Shown here: in pieces, positions 26,106 to 34,282 of the stretch | How the letters are laid out: each line of letters begins with the position of its first letter | How positions within the stretch are numbered: the stretch's first letter is position 1 | DNA from: Amycolatopsis sp. EV170708-02-1 | Lineage (GTDB): Bacteria > Actinomycetota > Actinomycetes > Mycobacteriales > Pseudonocardiaceae | DNA length: 64,000 nucleotides | Reading direction: 5' to 3' | Assembly: GCF_022479115.1 (NCBI RefSeq) | Contig: NZ_CP092497.1 | Span: 5,952,001-6,016,000, forward strand | Made by a program: the position numbers and the translations under genes | Notes under the pieces: generated by a model | The model's database searches: none | What the model saw: only the letters and a program-made list of their open reading frames with translations | What the model was told of the DNA's origin: nothing

Positions 26106-26282
26106 ATGAACGCCACCCAACTCGGCCTGTTGACCGGTCTCGTGCTCGGCGTGGCCGGCGCGTTCGGCGGCTTCGGCGCCTTCCTCGTCGTGCTCGTGCT
26201 CGCCGCGCTCGGCCTGCTGGTCGGCCGGTTCCTCGACGGCAAGCTCGACCTTTCGGCCCTGGCAGGCCGCGACAGGGGCTGA
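26106..26282 (+). CDS. DUF2273 small membrane protein
   Basis: 58 residues; the ATG at 26106 has AAGGAG 8 bases before it, whereas the longer in-frame start overlaps the previous gene without a ribosome site. Two hydrophobic segments (GLVLGVAGAFGGFGAFL, VVLVLAALGLLVGRFL) and the ending GKLDLS are the standard DUF2273 pattern, a constant companion of actinobacterial Asp23/AmaP genes. Confidence 0.88.
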   Translation: MNATQLGLLTGLVLGVAGAFGGFGAFLVVLVLAALGLLVGRFLDGKLDLSALAGRDRG

Positions 26283-26287
26283 TCGCC

Positions 26288-26674
26288 ATGACGACCATGA
26301 CCGCCGCCGCGCCCGCAACGGACGGGCGCGGCGCGCTGACCGTGGCCGACGGCGCCGTCGAACGGCTCGCCACGCGGGCCATCACCGAACTCGAAGGTGT
26401 CGGCGGCGCGGCCTCCCGGGTGCTCGGGATCGCGGTCGGCGCCGAAGACCTCGACCGGGGCGCCAAGGTGAGCGCGCACGTCACCGGTTCGACGACCACA
26501 TTGGACGTCCGGCTCTCGGTGAAGTACCCGCTTTCGGTGCGAGCCACCACCGAGACCGTGCGAGAACACCTGATCCGCCGCGTCGGCGGGCTCTCGGGCC
26601 TGACCGTCACACGGGTCGACATCACCGTCACGGCCCTGCACTCCGCCGAGACCGAAACGAGGAGGGTCCGATGA
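26288..26674 (+). CDS. Asp23/Gls24-family envelope stress protein (second copy)
   Basis: 128 residues. Shorter and more diverged than the first copy, but with the same order: AVERLATRAITELEGVGG, a central beta segment (TTTLDVRLSVKYPL) and a final VTRVDITVTAL strand. Stop overlaps the next gene by four bases (ATGA), so translation is coupled. Confidence 0.85.
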   Translation: MTTMTAAAPATDGRGALTVADGAVERLATRAITELEGVGGAASRVLGIAVGAEDLDRGAKVSAHVTGSTTTLDVRLSVKYPLSVRATTETVREHLIRRVGGLSGLTVTRVDITVTALHSAETETRRVR

Positions 26675-27198
26675 AACGGCGTCCCCGCCGCAGCGTCCCG
26701 GCCGTGCTGGTCGCCCTCGTGGTGCTCGCCGGATGTGTCCTGGCCGCCGCCGTCGCGATCCAGACGATCGCCGGGGAGAAACCGTGGATCCGCTACGACA
26801 CCGTCGCGTCCGCGCTGCACGACATCCGGTGGAGTGATCCCCTTCCGGCGATCGCCGGCGGCGTGGTCGCGCTGCTCGGTCTGCTGCTCCTCGTGAGCGG
26901 GATCGTGCCGGGAAAGCCGACCGTGCTGCCGCTCGATGGCGGCACGGATTCAGGCGCCTCCCGGCGCAGCTACCGATCGACCCTGCGCACTGCGGCATCC
27001 ACTGTGGACGGTGTCTCGACGGCGAAACTGAAGGTGAAGCGGCGCGGGATCGTCTCGGTGGTGACCACCGGGCGGACGAACACCGCCGGGCTCGCCGACG
27101 CCGTCCGCGCGGCCATCGAGCACCGCCTCGCCCAGATCGGCCCCGCCACCGTTCCCGCCGTGCGGGTCCGGGTCAAGGCCACCAGGAGCGCGTCATGA
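26671..27198 (+). CDS. DUF6286 membrane protein of the Asp23/AmaP operon
   Basis: 175 residues with two membrane segments (about 10-32 and 65-85) and an alkaline, Arg/Lys-rich soluble C-terminal domain (KLKVKRRGIVSVV) that recalls the AmaP C-terminus. Coupled on both sides by ATGA-type overlaps. Structural role at the membrane inferred from the operon. Confidence 0.8.
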   Translation: MKRRPRRSVPAVLVALVVLAGCVLAAAVAIQTIAGEKPWIRYDTVASALHDIRWSDPLPAIAGGVVALLGLLLLVSGIVPGKPTVLPLDGGTDSGASRRSYRSTLRTAASTVDGVSTAKLKVKRRGIVSVVTTGRTNTAGLADAVRAAIEHRLAQIGPATVPAVRVRVKATRSAS

Positions 27199-27761
27199 CC
27201 GACCTCAACCGTCCCGCCCGGCTGAACCGCACCCTCCTGGTGCTGACCGGGCTCGTGCTGATCGCCGGTGGCGGGTTCGCCGTCGGCACCCATTTCGGCC
27301 GGATCCCGCTGCTCGATCCCGGCACCACGCTCGTCCCCGGCACCGCCATGCCACCCGGCTGGGTCTGGTACGCCGTCGCCGGCGGCGCGGTGCTCGTCGG
27401 CCTGCTGGCCCTGCGCTGGCTGATCGCGCAGCCCGTCCGCAAACCCAAGTCCCACACCTGGCGCTTCGAGCAGGACACCGGCCGGACCGCGCTGGCCGCG
27501 AGCACCGCGGTGGAACCCTTCACGGCGGAGGTCGCGACCTATCCCGGCGTCCACGCCGCGCACGCCACGCTCGGCGGCACCCAGGACGCGCCGGTGCTGG
27601 CCGTGGTGCTGAGCGCCGAACAGGACGGTGATCTGGCCGCCATCCGCGAGCGGATCGCCGAAGAAGGCCTGCCGCGCTTGCGCCAGGCGCTGGATCTCGC
27701 CGAGCTTCCGACGACCATCGAGTTCCGCTTCTCCGCGAAGGCCGGTCCCCGCATCCAGTGA
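27195..27761 (+). CDS. amaP: Alkaline shock membrane anchor protein AmaP
   Basis: 188 residues with two membrane segments (about 12-32 and 56-76) and a cytoplasmic C-terminal domain (about 100-185) carrying the AVVLSAEQDGDL and LPTTIEFRF parts. It would anchor the Asp23 proteins beneath the membrane during envelope stress. Last gene of the five-gene unit. Confidence 0.85.
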   Translation: MTDLNRPARLNRTLLVLTGLVLIAGGGFAVGTHFGRIPLLDPGTTLVPGTAMPPGWVWYAVAGGAVLVGLLALRWLIAQPVRKPKSHTWRFEQDTGRTALAASTAVEPFTAEVATYPGVHAAHATLGGTQDAPVLAVVLSAEQDGDLAAIRERIAEEGLPRLRQALDLAELPTTIEFRFSAKAGPRIQ

Positions 27762-27822
27762 GAAGTTTCCGCTGCGGGCCTGCCGGGAAGACGCGTACTA
27801 CGACCGATGAAGGAGCGTCCGC

Positions 27823-28758
27823 ATGTCCGCTGTGACCCGAGCCGCCGACACCGTGCTCGACCGGACCCTGCTCGGGTACGGCAACATCGGATACCTCCTG
27901 CGCCGGAAGTGGTGGCCGGAGGATCCCGCGCCGGACGCGCTCGCGGGCAAGGTCGCCGTGGTGACCGGCGCGAAGGCGGGCCTGGGCAAGGCGACGGCCA
28001 TCGGCCTGGCGAAGCTGGGCGCGACCGTCCGCATCGCGATCCGCGGCGACGGCGAAACCGCTCGCGCCGAGATCGAACGCGCCGTCCCCGGTTCGCGGAT
28101 CATCGTCGACCAGTGCGACGTCAGCCTGATCTCGTCCGTCCGCGACTACGCCAAGGATCTCGATGGCGAGGTCGACGTCCTCGTGCACAACGCCGGGGTC
28201 ATGCCCGCGGAACGGACGGAGACGGCCGAGGGCAACGAACTCATGCTGGCCACGCACGTGCTCGGCCCGCATCTGCTCACCGCGTCGCTCCGGCCGAAGC
28301 TCGCCGGCGGCGCGAGGGTGATCTGGGTCAGCTCCGGTGGCATGTACGGCCAGCCGCTGCGCGCCGAAGACCTGCAGTACCGCCGCGACGAGTACAAACC
28401 GGCCGCCGGCTACGCGCGCACCAAACGGATGCAGGTGGTGCTCGCCGAGCTCTGGGCGGACCGCCTGGACGGTTCCGGGGTCACCGTGCACAGCGCCCAT
28501 CCCGGCTGGGCCGACACGCCGGGGGTCGCGACCGCCCTGCCGGCGTTCCGGAAGCTGACGCGCCCGCTCCTGCGGAACCCCGAGCAGGGCGCGGACACGT
28601 TCGTCTGGCTCGCCGCCGCCGGGGAACCGGGCCGGTACAACGGCATGTTCTGGCACGACCGTGTCCAGCGCCCGACGCACTATCTCCGCAAGACCCGGGA
28701 AACCGCCGCGCAGCGCCGGGAACTCTGGCAGGCCTGCGAGCGGCTGACCGGGCTCTAG
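27823..28758 (+). CDS. Short-chain dehydrogenase/reductase (retinol dehydrogenase-like)
   Basis: 311 residues. Rossmann glycine motif TGAKAGLG (48-55), NAG in VHNAGVMP (122-129), catalytic S170/S171 region and YARTK with Y197 and K201. The N-terminal extension of about 40 residues and the ending (QACERLTGL) are those of the DHRS/WW-oxidoreductase-like subfamily. NAD(P) partner and substrate are unknown. It is convergent with the anti-sigma gene: the two stop codons share the bases CTAG. Confidence 0.88.
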   Translation: MSAVTRAADTVLDRTLLGYGNIGYLLRRKWWPEDPAPDALAGKVAVVTGAKAGLGKATAIGLAKLGATVRIAIRGDGETARAEIERAVPGSRIIVDQCDVSLISSVRDYAKDLDGEVDVLVHNAGVMPAERTETAEGNELMLATHVLGPHLLTASLRPKLAGGARVIWVSSGGMYGQPLRAEDLQYRRDEYKPAAGYARTKRMQVVLAELWADRLDGSGVTVHSAHPGWADTPGVATALPAFRKLTRPLLRNPEQGADTFVWLAAAGEPGRYNGMFWHDRVQRPTHYLRKTRETAAQRRELWQACERLTGL

Positions 28759-29450
28759 GCCAGATCCACCATGGCGACCGCCGGAACCGTCGGCGCGGGC
28801 GACCCGCCGGCGGGTTCCGCGGTGATGCCGACCCGGTCGATCCCGTCCGGCAGGTCCGCGAGGACCGGCCGAGTCCGTTGTGGACTGTCCGGCGCCAGCA
28901 GACCGGCGGAATGCACCCCGCTCTTTCCGATGAGCCACACCTGATACACCTTGCCCGCCGCCAAGGGCGGGAGGTCACCGGCCAGTACGACGATCTTGCC
29001 CTGGCTCCGCGAGGTCACCACCGTGGTCGTCCCGCGTTCGGCGCCCCTCACGGTCGAGGCGTCGGGCGCGGCGAGCACGGCGTCGACGCCGGTCAGCTGC
29101 GGTCGCGCGGGGTCGGTGCCCGTGGTCACCAGACCGAACACCAGCGCTCCGACGGCGGCCGCCGCGGCACCCCAAAGGGCGACGCGTGTCTTCACGGCCC
29201 CGCCGCGACGCGCGACCGCGGGCGACCACTGACGGGTTTGGGATACCCGCGTGAGCGTCGCTTCCCGCAGTCTCGGCGGCGGCGCGGTGGCCAGCCCCCT
29301 TCCCAACCGCGCGGCGGTCTCCCGGAGTTCCCGGACCTCCTGGCCGCACGCGGGACAACCCCGCAGATGCCGTTCGAACGCCGCGGCCTCTTCCACCGGG
29401 ACGGCGTCCAAGGCGTAGGCCCCGGTCAACGTGTGCAGCTCGGCGGTCAT
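28755..29450 (-). CDS. Zinc-binding transmembrane anti-sigma factor (RskA family)
   Basis: 231 residues. The N-terminal zinc anti-sigma motif HLRGCPACG (HxxxCxxC) lies at about 28-36. One membrane helix (about 96-118) and an extracellular RskA domain (VYQVWLIGKSG, SAGLL) follow. It holds the adjacent ECF sigma factor inactive until cleaved. Its ATG overlaps the sigma gene stop (ATGA). Confidence 0.92.
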   Translation of the reverse strand: MTAELHTLTGAYALDAVPVEEAAAFERHLRGCPACGQEVRELRETAARLGRGLATAPPPRLREATLTRVSQTRQWSPAVARRGGAVKTRVALWGAAAAAVGALVFGLVTTGTDPARPQLTGVDAVLAAPDASTVRGAERGTTTVVTSRSQGKIVVLAGDLPPLAAGKVYQVWLIGKSGVHSAGLLAPDSPQRTRPVLADLPDGIDRVGITAEPAGGSPAPTVPAVAMVDLA

Positions 29451-30043
29451 TGCCCCACCCCCAAGCAGTCGCGCAGCCGGATCAGGCCGTCGCGGATACG
29501 GGTCTTCACCGTGCCGGGCGCGGTGTCGAGTACTTCCGCGACCTCCGGGTACGTGCACCCGTTGTAGTAGGCCAGCACCACCGATTCGCGTTGCAGGTCG
29601 GTCAGCGCGGACAGGCACTGGCGCACCCGCTGCTGCTCCAGGTTGCTGATCGTCGATTCGGCGACCTCGTCGAAGGGGCGCCGGAAATCGAGCCTGCCCG
29701 CGCGATCGTCCCGGTCGAGCGCGGCCTGATGCGACCGCACCCTGTCCACCGCCCGCCGGTGCGCGATGGTGAGCACCCAGGCCAGCGTGCTCCCCTTGCC
29801 CGGTTTGAACCGCGCGGCCGTCCGCCACACCTCCACCAGGACCTCTTGAGTGACCTCCTCGGCGAACGTGCCGTTGCGCACGACCCTGTTCACCACGCCC
29901 CACACCGGCCCCGCCACGACGTCGTACAGATCGGCGAACGCCTGTTCGTCGCCGGCCGCGACCCGTTGCATCAAGCTCGTCTCGGCGGGCTCCGTTCCGG
30001 TGCCGCCACTTCCGCGCGGACTCGTCCGCACACCCTCGACCAT
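29447..30043 (-). CDS. ECF sigma factor, SigK-like
   Basis: 198 residues; ATG 30043 with GGAGG 7 bases upstream. Region 2 (FADLYDVVAGPVWGVV, EEVTQEVLVEVW) and region 4 (LTDLQRESVVLAYYNGCTYPEVAEVL, TVKTRIRDGL) are complete. Paired with an RskA-type anti-sigma factor as in mycobacterial SigK/RskA. Target genes not visible in the window. Confidence 0.92.
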   Translation of the reverse strand: MVEGVRTSPRGSGGTGTEPAETSLMQRVAAGDEQAFADLYDVVAGPVWGVVNRVVRNGTFAEEVTQEVLVEVWRTAARFKPGKGSTLAWVLTIAHRRAVDRVRSHQAALDRDDRAGRLDFRRPFDEVAESTISNLEQQRVRQCLSALTDLQRESVVLAYYNGCTYPEVAEVLDTAPGTVKTRIRDGLIRLRDCLGVGQ

Positions 30044-30137
30044 CAAGCCGCCTCCACCTCACCCGACGCCCGGCTACGCGGTTGCCATGGCGTCCGGGAG
30101 GGATTCGGTGCCGAGAGCGGATCGGACTGGTCCGGAG

Positions 30138-30605
30138 CTAAGCCTGTTCTTCGAGCACGTTGTCCATTGTGGACTTCAGCTGCCGCAGGAAGCCCTCGAA
30201 GCGTTCGATCTCCTCCGGCGGATACTCCGCCACGAGCGCCGCGAGCCCGGCGCTGAACGGCCCGAAGAACTCCCGCGCGGGCGCCTGGATGTCGGTGCCG
30301 CTGCGCAGGGTCACCACCCGGCGGTCGGTGTTCTCCCTGGTCCGCACCACGTAGCCGAGGTTCTCCAGCCGGTTGAGCAGGTTCGTGGTCGCGCCGGAGG
30401 TCAGTGCGATGCGTTCGCCGAGCCGGGCAGGCGACAACGGTGATCCGGTGTCTTCGGCGTAGAGGATCTCCACAAGCGCGGCGGCGTCGGTGGCGTGCAG
30501 CCCGAGCCAGTCCGCGAACCGGCGGGTGAACTCGGTGTAGTTCGCGCCGAAGCTCCGGAGGCCGTCCAGGAGCGACGCGCTCCGCGCCGCGACATCGTCC
30601 GCCAT
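30138..30605 (-). CDS. MarR-family transcriptional regulator
   Basis: 155 residues, ATG with GAGG upstream. The winged helix is typical (LSPARLGERIALTSGATTNLLNRLENLGYVVR, then RVVTLRSG as the wing). Divergent from the P450 gene with an 86-bp gap containing a promoter and a dyad, so it probably controls that gene. Confidence 0.88.
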   Translation of the reverse strand: MADDVAARSASLLDGLRSFGANYTEFTRRFADWLGLHATDAAALVEILYAEDTGSPLSPARLGERIALTSGATTNLLNRLENLGYVVRTRENTDRRVVTLRSGTDIQAPAREFFGPFSAGLAALVAEYPPEEIERFEGFLRQLKSTMDNVLEEQA

Positions 30606-30627
30606 CACCCCTCCTCGGTTCCGTGCT

Positions 30628-30667
30628 TTGACAACCTACCGGCCACAAATATACCTTCATGGTGAAG
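30628..30667 (+). promoter_or_regulatory. Promoter and candidate MarR operator before the P450 gene
   Basis: TTGACA (30628-30633) and TATACC (30650-30655) with a 16-bp spacer point toward the P450 gene. The perfect dyad CTTCATGGTGAAG (30655-30667) begins at the -10 and covers the expected start point, a good place for repression by the divergent MarR protein. Confidence 0.55.
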
Positions 30668-30691
30668 CTACTTTCTCATGAAGGAGTTCTT

Positions 30692-31798
30692 GTGCTCCCC
30701 GCCCCGTTCGCCGCGTCGACCCGCGGCATCACCGAACCCGACCCGGTGCGTCCCGCGCTGCGTGCCGCCGGTCCCCTCGTCGAAGTGGCCGCCCCCGAGG
30801 GCGGAAGCGCGTGGATCGTCACCGAGGAGGCGCTGGCCCGCGAAGTCCTCTCCGACCCGCGCATCGCCAAGGATCCGGCGCTGGCCCCTGCGGGCTGGAC
30901 CCAGCTCGAACAGACCGCCGCCGAACAGCCGTCCCTCACCACACTGGACGGGCCTGAACACACGCGTTTGCGGCGAGCGCACGCCCCACTGCTGAGCGCC
31001 AAACGGATCCAGGCTCAAGCGGACCGGATCCACCGGATCGCGCGCGCCCTGCTGACGGAACTCGGCGGCGGGACCGTCGACCTCATGGACGGCTTCTCCA
31101 CCCGGTTCCCGCTCACCGTGCTGCTCGACCTGCTCGGCATCCCGCTCGCCCTGCTCGACACCGCCGTCGACGCCTGCCGCCGCATGTCGGACCCCGAGCC
31201 GGGCGCCCAGGGCAAGGCCATCGCCGCGATCGCGGACCTCGCCGCCGCGGGACTGACCCCGAACCGGACGGGGCTCGCGACGGAACTGCGCGACAGCCTT
31301 CCACCCGGGACGTCCGAAAAGGACCTGCGGTATCACCTGTTCGCGTTGATCTTCGCCGGACAGCTGACCACCGACGCCTCGATCGGTTTCCTGATCTCGC
31401 GGCTGCTGAACGGGGACAAGGCCTCCGTGAACGACCTCGTCCGCGAAACGCTCAAGGACCATCCGCCCGCGCCGTTCACGCTCTGGCGGTTCACCACCGA
31501 GGAACTCGACCTCGCCGGGATCCGGCTCCCCGCCGGAGCGCCGGTGCTCGTCGACATCCAGGGCATCAACACGGACCCGGAGAGGAGACCGGGTCCGGAC
31601 CTGACTTTCGGCGCGGGGCCGCACTTCTGCGTCGGCGCCCAGCTCGCGCAGCTCGAACTGCGGGCGGTGGCGACGGTGCTGCGCACGGACTTCCCCGAAG
31701 CCCGGCTCGCCGTGCCGTACCGCGAACTCCGGCAGACGTTCCTCGGCGGCATCCAGGGCACGCGGCTCACCGGCCTGCCGGTACGGCTGCACAGCTGA
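30692..31798 (+). CDS. Cytochrome P450 with altered ExxR and I-helix motifs
   Basis: 368 residues from GTG 30692, which has AAGGAG 6 bases before it. The heme loop FGAGPHFCVG is intact (C313 ligates iron). Two otherwise conserved features differ: the K-helix motif is ETLK (E252, K255) instead of ExxR, and the I-helix reads AGQLTT (222-227) where the acid of AGxE/DT is leucine. The chain is also 30-40 residues shorter than usual bacterial P450s. Alternative or non-monooxygenase chemistry is possible. Divergent MarR regulator; no ferredoxin nearby. Confidence 0.88.
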   Translation: MLPAPFAASTRGITEPDPVRPALRAAGPLVEVAAPEGGSAWIVTEEALAREVLSDPRIAKDPALAPAGWTQLEQTAAEQPSLTTLDGPEHTRLRRAHAPLLSAKRIQAQADRIHRIARALLTELGGGTVDLMDGFSTRFPLTVLLDLLGIPLALLDTAVDACRRMSDPEPGAQGKAIAAIADLAAAGLTPNRTGLATELRDSLPPGTSEKDLRYHLFALIFAGQLTTDASIGFLISRLLNGDKASVNDLVRETLKDHPPAPFTLWRFTTEELDLAGIRLPAGAPVLVDIQGINTDPERRPGPDLTFGAGPHFCVGAQLAQLELRAVATVLRTDFPEARLAVPYRELRQTFLGGIQGTRLTGLPVRLHS

Positions 31799-31799
31799 A

Positions 31800-31836
31800 C
31801 CGGGCCGGGGCGCGGGAAACCGCCGCCCCGGCCCGG
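31800..31836. terminator. Hairpin terminator between convergent genes
   Basis: Perfect 13-bp GC-rich arms (31800-31812 and 31824-31836) around an 11-base loop. It lies 1 bp after the P450 stop and 8 bp before the end of the csbD-like gene; no T run, so it may act as a bidirectional GC-hairpin terminator. Confidence 0.75.
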
Positions 31837-31844
31837 AAGGACCG

Positions 31845-32051
31845 CTACTTCTTGAAGGTGTCGCGGATCTTGTCCGCCGCGTCGCCGACGGCGTCCTTCA
31901 CGTTTTCGACGGCGCCCTTGAGACCGGCCTTCGCCTGGTCCGCCTGACCTTCCGCGCGCAGTTCGTCGTTGCCGGTGGCGTCGCCGGCGGCCTCCTTGGC
32001 CTTACCGCCGAACTCCTCGGCCTTGTTGCTGATCTTGTCGCCCAACGACAT
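31845..32051 (-). CDS. CsbD-family stress protein
   Basis: 68 residues. MSLGDKISNKAEEFGGKAKE, GDATGNDELRAEGQADQ and the Lys-rich helix ending are the CsbD signature: small, highly charged, disordered-to-helical stress proteins of unknown mechanism, often under general stress sigma control. I chose the ATG at 32051; an upstream in-frame start adds a non-homologous stretch. Confidence 0.88.
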   Translation of the reverse strand: MSLGDKISNKAEEFGGKAKEAAGDATGNDELRAEGQADQAKAGLKGAVENVKDAVGDAADKIRDTFKK

Positions 32052-32136
32052 CGCGTCCTCCTCCGGATCGTGCGGCTTACGTCCGGAGGACAAACGAAGA
32101 TCGGGATTCGTCACGCGCACGGACGGGTGATCGCCC

Positions 32137-33021
32137 TCACCGGAGCAGAGACGTCACCGCGTCGGCGAACGCCTCAGGCGCCTCCTGAGGAACGTTGTGC
32201 CCCACCCCCGGCAGCACCCGATGCTCGTACGGCCCGGTGAAGTACTCGCGGTCGCCCTCGGCACCGGGCCCGCCGATGCCGTCGTCCCCGCTCTCCAGCA
32301 CGACCGTCGGCACCGTGATCGCCGGTTCCCCCGCGATCAGGTCTTCGAGCGCCTGATACCGCGGATCACCCTCCGCCAGACCGAACCGGTGCCGGTACGA
32401 ATGGATGACGACGTCGACGAAGTCCGGGTTGTGGAGGCTGGGGGCGCTCGCCGGGAACGCCGTGCCGGCACCGGCCCAGGTCGGCGACCAGGTGCGCCAC
32501 AACAGGGCGCACAGCTCGTCGCGATTCTCCGTCAGCCCGCGGCGGCCGCGCTCGGAATGGAAGTAGTACTGATACCAGTAGGTGCGTTCCCATTCCGGCG
32601 GCGCCGGTTCCCCGGCGTAAGCGAGGTTCTGGACGTTGTAGCCGTCCACCGACACCAGTCCGCGCACGCGCTCGGGCCGGAGCGCGGCCACGATACAGGC
32701 CGCGCGGCCGCCCCAGTCGTAGCCGGCGACGACGGCGTCTTCCAACCCCAGCGCGTCCATGAACTCGATCAGGTCCTGCGCGAGCGCGGCCTGCTGCCCG
32801 GAGCGGGGCGTGGCGTCGTCGAGGAACCGCGTCCCGCCGAAGCCGCGGAGATACGGGACGTACACCGAGGCGCCGTCCGCCGCGAGGACCGCGGCGACCT
32901 CGTCGTAGGCACGGACGTCGTACGGGAAGCCGTGCAGCAGGACCACCGGCGGCCCGCCCGCGTCGCCGAGGTGCTCGTATTCGATCTCCAAGACCGGGGT
33001 GGCGACACGCTTCGTGGCCAT
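32137..33021 (-). CDS. Alpha/beta hydrolase with aspartate nucleophile (epoxide hydrolase/dehalogenase type)
   Basis: 294 residues. Oxyanion motif HGFP (30-33), nucleophile elbow AGYDWGG with D102, and the final histidine in GVGHNVPQE. An Asp nucleophile places it among epoxide hydrolases and haloalkane dehalogenases; the HGFPYD start favours epoxide hydrolase. Its ATG overlaps the upstream ATP-binding protein stop (TGATG), so the two form an operon. Confidence 0.85.
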   Translation of the reverse strand: MATKRVATPVLEIEYEHLGDAGGPPVVLLHGFPYDVRAYDEVAAVLAADGASVYVPYLRGFGGTRFLDDATPRSGQQAALAQDLIEFMDALGLEDAVVAGYDWGGRAACIVAALRPERVRGLVSVDGYNVQNLAYAGEPAPPEWERTYWYQYYFHSERGRRGLTENRDELCALLWRTWSPTWAGAGTAFPASAPSLHNPDFVDVVIHSYRHRFGLAEGDPRYQALEDLIAGEPAITVPTVVLESGDDGIGGPGAEGDREYFTGPYEHRVLPGVGHNVPQEAPEAFADAVTSLLR

Positions 33022-33569
33022 CAGCCGGACCAGCCGCTCAACCTCGTCAAAAGCCGTTCCAGGACTTCGGGATCGGCGCCGACGGGCTCACCGGAGACGG
33101 GTTCGTCCACCAGCGTGCGCCGGTCGCCTCGCCTCGGCAGCCGGACCTGTCCGGCGGACAGGCCACCGGGCAGCGGCAGCTCGCACCAGACGGTCACGCC
33201 GCCGGTCGCGCTCGGCGCCACCCCGGTCCGCTCGCCGGGCGCGGGCGTCGGCACGGGAAGCCCGTCCAGCTCGTGGTCGACCTCGATGACCAGCACGTCC
33301 GACCGCAGGCGCAATCTCAGCGTCAGGAACGGCGGCTCCTTCGGATCGGCCGCGTCGACCAGCGTGCCCACCAGTCTGGCGGCGGCGGTCTTCGCCTGAT
33401 CGAGCAACGGCCGCAGGGACCAATCCGACAAGATGAGACGGACGAAGAGCTCGGAGCACAACACGGCGTTCGGTTGTGCCACCAGCCGGAGGTCGTCCAC
33501 CTGGGAAGTGCGCGCGCTCAAACCAAGGCCTTCCTCGTCGACGTGCGAGCGTGCATCATGCCACTCCAT
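33021..33569 (-). CDS. HATPase-like ATP-binding protein (regulatory)
   Basis: 182 residues. NAVLCSELFVRLILSDW and LLDQAKTAAARLVGTLV followed by beta strands (LTLRLRLRSDVLVIEVDH) resemble the N-box region of histidine-kinase-like ATPases found as free regulators in actinobacteria. The ATP-lid glycines are poorly kept, so this may be a degenerate member. Start uncertain (ATG 33569 has no ribosome site). Confidence 0.55.
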   Translation of the reverse strand: MEWHDARSHVDEEGLGLSARTSQVDDLRLVAQPNAVLCSELFVRLILSDWSLRPLLDQAKTAAARLVGTLVDAADPKEPPFLTLRLRLRSDVLVIEVDHELDGLPVPTPAPGERTGVAPSATGGVTVWCELPLPGGLSAGQVRLPRRGDRRTLVDEPVSGEPVGADPEVLERLLTRLSGWSG

Positions 33570-33659
33570 CCGGTGAACCCGTCGATCAACCCTTTGGTCC
33601 AGTGAAGCGAAGCGGGTTTGGCTCTGTCCATCGGGCCAAACGGCGCGCACAGTGACCTC

Positions 33660-34271
33660 GTGAGCATCGCCTTCCTGATCACCACGCTGGTCGTGGTCGC
33701 CACGCCCGGCACCGGCGTGGTCTACACCCTTTCCGCCGGGCTGGCCCGCGGGAGACGCGCGAGCGTCCTCGCCGCGACCGCCTGCACCCTCGGCATCGTC
33801 CCCCACATGATCGCCGCGATCACCGGCCTCGCCGCGCTGCTGCACGCGAGCGCGGTGGCGTTCGAAATCCTGAAGTACCTCGGTGTGGCGTACCTGCTCT
33901 ACATGGCGTGGGCGACGCTGAAGGATCGGGAAGCCATCGTCGTGGAGGGCGATCCCGAACCCGCGTCGGCGCTGCGGACGATCACCTCCGGTGTGCTGAT
34001 CAACGTCCTGAACCCGAAGCTGACGCTGTTCTTCTTCGCGTTCCTGCCCCAGTTCGTCCCGGCGGGCGAGCCCGGTTCGCTTCCCCGGATGCTGCTGCTG
34101 AGCGGGGTGTTCATGCTGGCGACGTTCGTGGTGTTCAGCGTGTACGGCGTCCTCGCCGCCGGCGTGCGGCACCACGTCCTTTCCCGGCCGCGCGTGCTCG
34201 CCTGGCTCCGGCGGGTCTTCGCCGGTTCCTTCGCCGCGCTCGGCGTCAAACTCGCATTCACCACCCAGTAG
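33660..34271 (+). CDS. LysE/RhtB-family amino acid exporter
   Basis: 203 residues from GTG 33660 (a TTG further upstream is less likely). Six membrane segments with the family start FLITTLVVVATPGTGVVYTLSAGL and the middle FxxGxLINxLNPKxxLFFxAFLPQF pattern (GVLINVLNPKLTLFFFAFL). Exports amino acids or derivatives; substrate unknown. Confidence 0.9.
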   Translation: MSIAFLITTLVVVATPGTGVVYTLSAGLARGRRASVLAATACTLGIVPHMIAAITGLAALLHASAVAFEILKYLGVAYLLYMAWATLKDREAIVVEGDPEPASALRTITSGVLINVLNPKLTLFFFAFLPQFVPAGEPGSLPRMLLLSGVFMLATFVVFSVYGVLAAGVRHHVLSRPRVLAWLRRVFAGSFAALGVKLAFTTQ

Positions 34272-34282
34272 ACAGGCCCGGT

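Noticed and set aside
28755..28758. Shared CTAG stop codons of the SDR and anti-sigma genes as a regulatory feature
   Set aside because: Convergent overlapping stops are common in compact genomes; nothing else supports a function.
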